The position numbers and the translations under genes were made by a program. Positions 56,945 through 64,000 of a stretch of DNA of 64,000 bases are shown here, in pieces. This DNA is from Emydura subglobosa. Taxonomy: Eukaryota > Chordata > Testudines > Chelidae. Position 1 is the first letter of the stretch, and the number at the start of each line of letters is the position of its first letter. The DNA is taken from contig ML679969.1 of NCBI GenBank assembly GCA_007922225.1, positions 20,230,932-20,294,931 on the forward strand, given 5' to 3'. Below the pieces are notes generated by a model, which searched no databases, had not been told where the DNA came from, and saw only the letters and a program-made list of their open reading frames with translations.

Positions 56945-57390
56945 TCCAAATGGAACCTGAGCTCCTGACTGCAAATCTATTGGGCAATCATGGCTCGGTG
57001 TGGTGGGAGAATATCTGCCTTTTTCTTTTCAAATACACCAGCGAACTCTTAGTATTCACATGGAGCTTCTGCCATGGGTCTGAGAATGTACCCACATGGG
57101 CAGTCATCTCACCTGAGATTTTCTTGGGTTGGAGGTTGGATCAATGGTGGCTTGTCCCTGGCAGTGTCACTGGCAAGATTCCAAAGGGAAGCTGATTTCC
57201 TGTTTTGGCCAGTGGATGAGGGAATCATGGGAGGACACCCAGGAGCCCCAAGGATCAGCAGGAAGTGTGGAGAGTGTATCACCCTGAATTTCAATAATTT
57301 CTCATGTACCTGGACAAAGACTTCCACAGGGACCATCTCCTGAGATACAGGTCCCAAAATGAGGGGTAAAACAACAATAATCTTGATCAT
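56945..57390 (-). pseudogene. Gypsy pol relic: protease C-terminus to RT start
   Basis: The retropepsin normally cleaves Gag-Pol. The minus-strand ORF 57109-57390 reads 'VIHSPHFLLILGAPG', the conserved IHSP.FPLILGlPWL block after the flap, preceded by 'PLILGPVSQEMVPVEV'. Further on (56990-56945), after stops, 'HDCPIDLQSGAQVPFG' marks the entry to RT (..hrpyDCpIdL.pGa.vP.G). The active-site DSGA segment is not seen because the CR1 insertion and decay lie there. It is nonfunctional. Confidence 0.8.
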
Positions 57391-57883
57391 AGACTCATAA
57401 ACTCATACACTTTAAGGTCAGAAGGGATCATCAGGATCATCTAGTCTGACCTCCTGAACATTGCAGGACACAGACGCTCACACACCCACTCTGGTAATAG
57501 ACCCCTAAACCCTGGTTGAGTTACTGAAGTTCTCAAATCATGATTTAAAGATTTCAAGTTACAGAGAATCCATCATTTACACTAGTTTAAACCTGCAAGT
57601 GACTTGTGCCCCATGCTGCAGATGAAGGCGAAAACCACCCAGGGTCTCTGCCAATCTGACCTGGGGAAAATTCTTTCCCAACTCCAAATATGGTGATCAA
57701 TTAGACTCTGAGCATATGGATAAATTCCACCAGCCAGACACCTGGGAAAGAATTCTCAGTATTAACTCAGAGCCCTCCCCATCTAACATCCCATCACAGG
57801 CCACTGGAGATATTTGCTGCTAGCAGTTGCAGATTGGCTACATGCCATTGTAGACTGTCTCATCATACTATCCCCTCCATAAA
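57387..57883 (-). mobile_element. CR1 fragment inserted in gypsy relic
   Basis: The plus strand begins 'atcatagactcataaactc' and 'aaggtcagaagggatcatc', an antisense CR1 3' end of a subfamily typical of turtles, and runs to 'catcatactatcccctccat'. The gypsy protease resumes immediately to the left and gag to the right. A target duplication was not identified. Confidence 0.88.
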
Positions 57884-57984
57884 GGAAGTTGGGTGCATAT
57901 GGCAGTCAGAGTTGAGGTTTGAAGCTCAGGGGCTTCTTCTGACTTAATGCCCAGGCTGGTCTCCCTTACCCCACCTGGGCCAAT

Positions 57985-58864
57985 TCATTTCCCAGGTTCT
58001 TCAGGGCTCGTACAGGACAAAGGATATAGCATGACTAGATTTGCCACAACAAAACCAGAGGTGGTATTTTCAGCACTGTTCCTTCTCTTCTGCAGTGAGC
58101 TGCCAGTCGGCTAGGTCTATCTGCATTGGTTCAATAGGCGGGGCACATGTTTATGGACCAGCATGGAGACAAGTAGGCTGGCGTGCCCCCTTCTTTTCCT
58201 CTCTCCATTCTTGCAATTGGTCATCAATTCAGATAACAAAGTCAATGAAAGTGTCCAGTCCTGCAGGATTCTCTGCCTGGGCCAACTCACCCTTAATTTC
58301 CTCCTTCAGGCCCCATCAGAACTGGTAAAGTAGTACTTCCTCATTCCATTCAGTGTCTGGAGAAACCAGTGGAAGTGCGCCGCGTAAGAGGTGATAGTGC
58401 CCTTTCCCTTCCAAAGCTTTCTTAAAGCAGTTTCTGCCCTGTAGGCGTGATGAGGGTCATCATAAATTGATTCTATCAACTGAATAAAAGTGTCCCAGTT
58501 TGACAATAATTGGCTATTACCTTCCAGAAAAGGGGAGGCCTAATCCAATGCTCCAGTAGACCTGTTACTAGCCTACCTTTGTCTTGGCCGGGGAAAAAGT
58601 AAGAACTGCAAGCGGCATTGATTCATAAACCCCAAGAACTGCCACCAATTGCCATCAAACTGCTCATGGATGGATACTGCAAGTTGTGTTCGTAGCATTG
58701 TGTTCTCGATCTGGAACTGGGCTCACCTGTTCCCACAACAATTGGGTCTCAATTGTCAATTATGCAATTCAAGCCTGTGGTGCTTGGCTGTCTGCCTGGA
58801 GACCGGCAGCCCACTCAAGCAAGCCCAGTTATTATCGGAGCTGAGGCTGATCGATTGCCTCCAT
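57985..58864 (-). pseudogene. Ty3/gypsy gag relic with zinc knuckle
   Basis: Gag packages element RNA in cytoplasmic particles. From a Met at 58864 ('MEAIDQPQL') the reading passes a decayed coiled region to 'HEQFDGNWWQFLGFMNQCRL' (58690-58630). The main ORF (58306-58506) contains 'NWDTFIQLIESIYDDP' and 'AETALRKLWKGKGTITSYAA'. Other frames follow with 'GLKEEIKGELAQAENPAGLD' and, at the NC end (58060-58030), 'LWFCCGKSSHA', a CCHC knuckle-like remnant after 'LTAEEKEQC'. These are the blocks of sushi/RTL-type Gag in the right order. At least two frameshifts and several stops abolish it. Confidence 0.85.
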
Positions 58865-58914
58865 CCTCAATCCTTTCCTGGGCCCTTCTCCTGTGGGTAG
58901 TGGTCCACACAAAT

Positions 58915-59255
58915 TGATGGGGCCAGAACATAAGCAGCCAGCTGTAGTGGATGGAGCAAGAGTTGGAAATGGGAGTCAAGCTAAGGGTTGGAGCTGGAGT
59001 CGGAAACCAGTGGTAAGAATGAAGAATAAGGCAAGAAACAGGAACAGGTCAGGCTGCTGATGTAGCAGCCAGGTAGAACCCAGTTAATTGGACAACTTCC
59101 TGCGCCGCTCTTTGGCTTTAAATAGGCCTCCCTGATGTAGCTTCAGGTTTCATGGTCCCTCCACTCAGTTGGTTAGTAGCAAGCTATTGGGAGCAGGGAA
59201 ATGACAGTTGACTGTGAAACCCGCCGACCCAGGTCTGAGATCCATGGGTTATGAC
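58915..59255 (-). repeat. 5' LTR of gypsy relic
   Basis: On the minus strand it starts TGTCATAACCC and carries a TATA-like 'tatttaaag' (59117-59125) about 130 bases in, then the R/U5 part shared with 56705-56930. The last bases near 58915 are uncertain. Confidence 0.75.
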
Positions 59256-59323
59256 AGAGTGCAGTGCAGACTGGGCAAAGGGGGGTGGGAGGGGAAGTGT
59301 CTGTAAGGCAGTGTCTTTATACT
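59256..59323. other. Short spacer
   Basis: Flank of the gypsy relic. No clear 5-bp target duplication was seen. Confidence 0.3.
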
Positions 59324-59490
59324 GTCATGGATACCAAGGCCTGAAGGGACCTTTGCAATCATCTAGTCTGACCCTTGTATAACACAGGCCAGAGACCTGC
59401 CCCTAATAATTCCTAGTGCAGATCTCCAAGAAAGACAGCCAGCCATGATGTCTGGTTGAAGATTAGAGCGTGTTTGAGAAGCACTTGTGC
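59324..59490 (-). mobile_element. Short antisense CR1 end
   Basis: 'tcatggataccaaggcctgaagggacc' and 'atcatctagtctgacc' are an antisense CR1 3' end, followed by 'cagagacctgcccctaataattcc' as in the copy at 50.5 kb. Confidence 0.8.
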
Positions 59491-62400
59491 AAAAGTAGCC
59501 CCTAGGTTGATCTGGCTGCGTGAGATGCTGAGACCCCTCTGCAGGGAGTGTGGGGAGAAATGAGGGTATCACAGACCATGTGTTCTGAGTAGGAGGCTAT
59601 AGGAGTCTCTCCCCCAAAATCAATGTCCAATTTTTTATGAGAATTGGTGCCGTATTTATTTCCTCACCAAGCCTAAAGCCTGCCCGTCTCAGTGTTATCC
59701 CAGCCTCTCGTCCTGCATAAGGCCCAGGGTGTATATGGCCTTGCTCTCATTCTCCTGCTGGTTGCTTTTCCTGCTGCTCCAGCCCTTTCCCGCTCCATCC
59801 CCCATCCTCCCACTGGCATGTAAATAACACCTTCTACACAGGTTTTTACACCAACTTACACTCGCTTACACAGGTTTACTGACATGTCACTTACCACCAC
59901 CATTTGTGTCACCTCTGCTTCTGGCCCAGAAAGTGCAGTGTGTCACCTCAGTGGAGTATTAAGTGCAGAATGCTTCCGAGCCGGCCAAGCAGAAACCAAA
60001 GCATATGTCAGCTCTCCTTATGTTTACAGCCAAGAACATCACCTGGCAGCATCAGAGATATGAGCACATGTCGAGCGATCGACTGTCTGGAACTCAGCAC
60101 CTGACTATGCTCCATCTCCAGGAGAGCCAGCACACAGAACCCGAGCAGCCCAGCCATGCACAGGTCACAAGCGGGGCCTGGCATTTGCAGCCACTGATGA
60201 ACAGGGTTATCCAGGCTCCCAGATGTCTCCACAGGCTTTGGATACATGGGTTTTTTTCACCTTCTCAAGCTCAAAACTAAGTGAATGGATTTTTCTCTCA
60301 TTTTTAACACTAAACCATGAATAAAATCACCCACAAGTGGAAACTCAGCTCCGCCTAGCTAGCCCCAAGGAAACTTTAGCAGATAACAGTTTGCAGCAGC
60401 TTTTCATGAAATAAACATGCCACTTACTGCTCACCCATGTGTGTAACACCCCATTTTCCCCAGTTTCTTTTTCCTTTCCTTTTGGATTGTTTGTCTCTCT
60501 GTCTCGTTCAGAGCTCACTCCCCCTGAGAATGGTTTTCCTCTTCTCTTTCAGAGTGATAGAGGGCAATGGGCTATGAGCCATGCTGTTGTGTAAGATCAG
60601 AGAGGGCCCCGGCCTCCAGGAACTTGTCCTAGATGGTTACTGGGGGATGCATCTGGAGATGCCCATTGCCCTCATTTCTGGATCTGAAATTTCCAACTCC
60701 CAGAACTTGCAGTGTCTGGCCTGGCCATTCTCTTGTACATGCAGATACCAGGCCCCTCAGAGGCAGGAGCCGGAAGGAGGCTTCGTCGCGCTGCCCAGTT
60801 GTTAGGGAGTTTCTACCTGACTGACCACTGGCCATGCCTGCAGGGTTAGTGTGCCAGTACAATGTTGTGCTGTCCATTGCCACTTATCACATCACTTCTA
60901 TCGTCCCTCTCCCTTTGCATTATCCCTGGGGCGCACCTCTATGTAAGGAAGGGTTGTGGGCCGTGAAGAAGATAAGGGAAGGCTAGTGCACAGGGGAGGA
61001 CACCCCCTCTGCCTGAAGACATATGCACATGGCTAGAGATAAGGGCTACTTGAGTTTCATATTAGAGCTGTCAGATGATTTGGTCTCTTCCATGGCAGGA
61101 GTGAGAAATTTCGCAGGGGAACTGTCCTGGCAGCCTGATGAATGTGCTTTGCCTGCAACCTGTGAAAGATTCTGCACTTGTTTTCTGTGACACTTCCTCT
61201 GAATCTGAGGTAGCCAGCCTCCAGATGACAATAGCAACCCGCTTCTGGACTGGTAGGGCCTCTCTCTTCTACATATCCTGGGTCTAAAGGGCCAGGGCAA
61301 GCTCTTAACCCAGCTCCAGGCATGTGGCCTTCTTCAGGCAGAAGCTCTGAGCCCACTGTTGGTCATCCGAGGTCTGCATGACAATGTAGTCCCACCCCTT
61401 TCTGGTTTTTGATCCTGCTCCTGATCTGCCTGTCAACATATTAAAGCCCTGTATCAGATCTCACCACTGTTCCATCTCCATACAGCCTGTGTGATCTTCT
61501 TAGCAAAGCCCACCATCCCTGCTCAGATCATCAAGGCACTGCTGAAATGCTCTCCACCATGTCTCATGCCCTCAACTGCCTCCAGAGGTTGTGTTAATGC
61601 TGGCATTTCATACAAGTCATCACTCAACCTGCATCCAGGCCTTGCCACTGGGACAAAGGCTGTGTGTGGAAACCCGGAGTGTGCCAAACCCAACAAGTTT
61701 ACCTGAATGAGTTGGGGAGTTCAGAGCATCTGCACGTTCCCAGACAGGACAGACAAGTTCACCCACAATACATGGGGAAAAAATCCACAGAGCAACTCAG
61801 ATTAGTGTGGCAGTAAGAGCCATGGGCCACCCCCAGCAGGCCTAGCGCCTCACACCAGGGAGTGCAGATCCGCGGAGGATGCAGTGACTTGATTCTAGCT
61901 TTGTAGTTTGGTTTACTTTCACCTCAGCTAGGCCACCTTGAATGGTCACAGCCCAGGGCCAACCCCTTCAGTGAGTGGTGCCATGAAGGCAAGGCTGAGG
62001 GAGAAATGGGTCCCGATGGAAGAGTTGTCTCCTGACGGTGACATGAGGATAAGAGCAGGAGGGGTCAGAGCCCGTTCAGACCTGACTGAGTGCATGCTTG
62101 GCTCTTTCCATTTTCCATACTCCAGGGTGCTTGGTGGGCTGGGACCGTCCCCGGTACTGATGCGGCCTGGGCTGGGTGCAGAGGAGCAGTGGGGTGGGAG
62201 TGGACACTGCCGATGGAGTCACTCAGTTCTGTTTGTGGGGCGAAGCCCTGCCTACAGTCAGTGTGTGGGAATGGAGTCCCTGCTTGGAGCCTGTGTGGAG
62301 CTGTGACTTCCACTCTGAGGACAAGTTACTGAGGAAGGAAGGGCAGAACGCTCCAATCCCACCTAGAGCAAACTGGGATTTGCAGCAATCTGCCAGTCTG

Positions 62401-62539
62401 GTTTGTGGCCATCCCATGGCATGAAGGACTCTCTGATCCAAGTAGTGGATGATTCTTCTAGCCATGGAATGAGAATCGTAGCCATGGAGAAGATTGTTAG
62501 AATGAGGTCACGTCTAGGCTAGTGCAGGGAGCTTTGCTA
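59491..62539. other. Unassigned sequence
   Basis: No gene recognised. A good pyrimidine tract with ag occurs at 60533-60551, but the following frames close within about 45 bp. ORFs to 122 codons lack motifs. Confidence 0.4.
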
Positions 62540-62740
62540 GGCTTGGACAGTCTGATTTTAAATGTCCCAAATGATGACGGTTCAACCACTACCCTCGAAA
62601 GACTATTTCCCAGCCCAATATATCTCATTCTCGGACCACCCTAAATAATTCCTCTCCCTTCTTGGTGTTTGCACCCTTGATGTAAGGCTGTTGCCATGAC
62701 TCCCCACTGGTGTGTGAGTAAACAAGCTAGAAGATTTCTC
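62540..62740 (-). mobile_element. Ancient antisense LINE fragment
   Basis: 'atgtcccaaatgatgacggttcaaccactac' and 'aaagactatttcccagcccaa' resemble antisense CR1 3' text ('gatggagcttccaccac...'). No frame survives. Confidence 0.5.
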
Positions 62741-62799
62741 TCTTTCATTAATGCCTGCAGTTCTAGCTATGCAGTCTGATTGCTCTCACCTGAGCAGTT

Positions 62800-62955
62800 T
62801 ATTTTGATTTAGCTTAACCCAATTCCCAACTGACTTAAGGTAAACTGAAAAATCCTGGTTCAAACCAAGGTACATGTCCACACAGCCTTTTGCACCAGTT
62901 TGTCAATCAGTTTCAAAGCCCATCTGCAGTTTTCTTGTTTACCAGCCCTGAGGTT
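62800..62955. mobile_element. MITE-like fragment
   Basis: 'gatttagcttaacccaatt', 'ggtaaactgaaa' and 'gtacatgtccacacagcc' recall non-autonomous turtle elements with 'tgtctacac' ends. Weakly supported. Confidence 0.3.
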
Positions 62956-64000
62956 CCAGTTCCTCAGGGCAAGACCTTGTCTTTATGAATTTAGTTATTT
63001 AAAGAGCCATGACCATTCGTAGGGTGGCATGCCTGACACACACAATGTGTTCATATACTAACAGCTCCTTAGTGTGCTCTGCACTAGCTCACCGACCAGC
63101 ACCTCTCTTCACGGGCACGGTTCCAGGCCATGAAGGAAGGAGCCCTTAGCCCACAGATAGTTGTGAGATGGTACCAGGATGTTTTGGGATGGAGGTGGGG
63201 GGGTGTGAGGTGCTCTAGGAGCTGGTTCTTGGCATTTCTTTTTGACAGTTTCTCTCCTACCTTATCTTTACCTTTTCCTTGTCGCCCCTTCCCTTCCCCA
63301 TTAAATCCTGCTGTTTTGCTGGAACGTGTTAATGGCTGCTATCAGGCAGGTCTTTGAGCAATCACAGTTAAAAGAGATGGGCATATGAAGCATTCCTTTT
63401 TTCAAACTAAATGGATGGAGCAATTAAATGCTCCTTTATGTAGCAATATCTAGAAACAATGCCAGGCTACTGTCCAAGGCACTGGGCCTCATGGCAAAAC
63501 CTGAGCAAGAACTAATGGAGGAAAGTTAAGGGGGTTCCCTAGGATTGGTTGCAAATGTGCAGGGAGTAGGGGACTGGCTGTGTGCAGCTGTGTGTGTCTG
63601 GGGTAGAGAGATAGAAAGCCAGAAAAGCAGTGGCACTGCTTAGCATGGCCCTGAGTGGGAGCAGAGTGACAGAGTTCCTTGGGGCATAGGCCCTGCTGGA
63701 GAGGCAGGCCTGGATTTCCAAACAAGGGAACTGCCTACTGTGCTTTGTTCCTGCTGTCTTCAGAAAACAAGACTTCGTACGTTCTTTGTAAACAAATAGG
63801 ATGGCACCAAACAAATTCCTGACTCATATTATCAATTTCTCCTCCTGATGGAAACAACCTGGTAAGGCCCCGAATCGCGACTACCCACTTGGGTCATAGC
63901 AGCAACTCTGCCTATTTGCCTCTGTTTTGTGTGCTGCTGTCCCCTGCGTCCCATTATAGTCTATCCCTTGGGAGTAGAGTCTTGCAGCCCGACCTGAATC
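62956..64000. other. Unassigned sequence
   Basis: No gene or repeat recognised. Confidence 0.4.

Larger units (their letters stand above)
56705..59255 (-). mobile_element. Ty3/gypsy LTR retrotransposon relic with nested CR1
   Basis: Order on the minus strand: 5' LTR (59255-58915), gag (about 58864-57985), CR1 insertion (57883-57387), protease tail to RT start (57390-56945), then a direct join to a partial 3' LTR (56930-56705). The two LTR copies share 'agtcaagccaagggttgga'-type text, 'gtagcagccaggtaga' and 'ggacaacttcctg'. RT, RNase H and integrase are deleted. Its Gag resembles the family that gave rise to the domesticated RTL/sushi genes of mammals. Confidence 0.85.

Noticed and set aside
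60533..60600. Strong acceptor-like pyrimidine tract
   Set aside because: The downstream frames close within about 45 bp and no donor fits.
1..64000. CRISPR arrays, operons, prophage or rRNA
   Set aside because: No regularly spaced identical repeats, no ribosome-binding sites ahead of ORFs, no rRNA-like blocks. The DNA is vertebrate.

Overview
The window looks like non-coding nuclear DNA from a turtle (Testudines). It has no operons or dense coding, and open frames are short in all six frames. Most of the recognisable content is vertebrate transposable-element debris. The turtle call rests on remembered repeat families: CR1 LINE copies ending in ATTCTATG-type tails, the CR1 subfamily whose antisense end reads 'aaggtcagaagggatcatc', small DNA elements with ends like 'agggtgac..agat' and 'tatgtctacact', a half-palindromic element at 3562-3805, and a Penelope-like element. 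Birds and crocodilians share some of these, so the call is strong but unproven. I found no host protein-coding gene I would defend. Three weak exon-like segments are listed at low confidence.

Layout. 1-9.5 kb: three plus-strand CR1 fragments (785-1435, 5570-6822, 8538-9484), several small DNA transposons including a hAT-type MITE with a perfect 8-bp target duplication (3829-4172), and an LTR-like element (7182-8167) apparently inside an older LTR. 9.5-31 kb: mostly unassigned sequence with MITE-like pieces, one long antisense CR1 (15083-16245), an old L2/CR1-like LINE end (19265-19660), MIR-like and other short repeats, and an AT-rich island of octamer and homeodomain-type motifs (27430-27520) that looks like an enhancer. 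31.6-36.4 kb: ancient antisense LINE sequence, a DNA element with a 14-bp palindrome, a fold-back Penelope-like element with a GIY-YIG domain (33772-34939), and a minus-strand CR1 (35798-36345). 36.4-41.3 kb: unassigned, with a second enhancer-like island near 40.0-40.5 kb.

41.3-46.7 kb is a stacked transposon region. A decayed minus-strand Ty3/gypsy pol with chromodomain and LTR (about 41335-43160) abuts the 5' region of a plus-strand CR1 (43160-46657). That CR1 carries ORF1, the start of the endonuclease and the 3' end, has lost most of its reverse transcriptase, and is split by a hAT-like MITE and a 1.1-kb TG...CA insertion that itself seems to hold a smaller element. 47.9-49.1 kb is the best-preserved CR1, with 358 uninterrupted codons of reverse transcriptase C-terminal half. 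50.4-52.8 kb is an old antisense CR1 split by a young sense CR1 flanked by 'attaaat'. 56.7-59.25 kb is a second minus-strand Ty3/gypsy relic (LTR, gag with zinc knuckle, CR1 insertion, protease tail, partial LTR). The last 5 kb are unassigned apart from small LINE and MITE pieces.

The recognised genes are parts of selfish elements (reverse transcriptase, endonucleases, Gag, protease, integrase tail), nearly all broken. They do not form a cellular pathway. The interest lies in nesting order, target duplications, the fold-back Penelope structure and the two enhancer-like islands.
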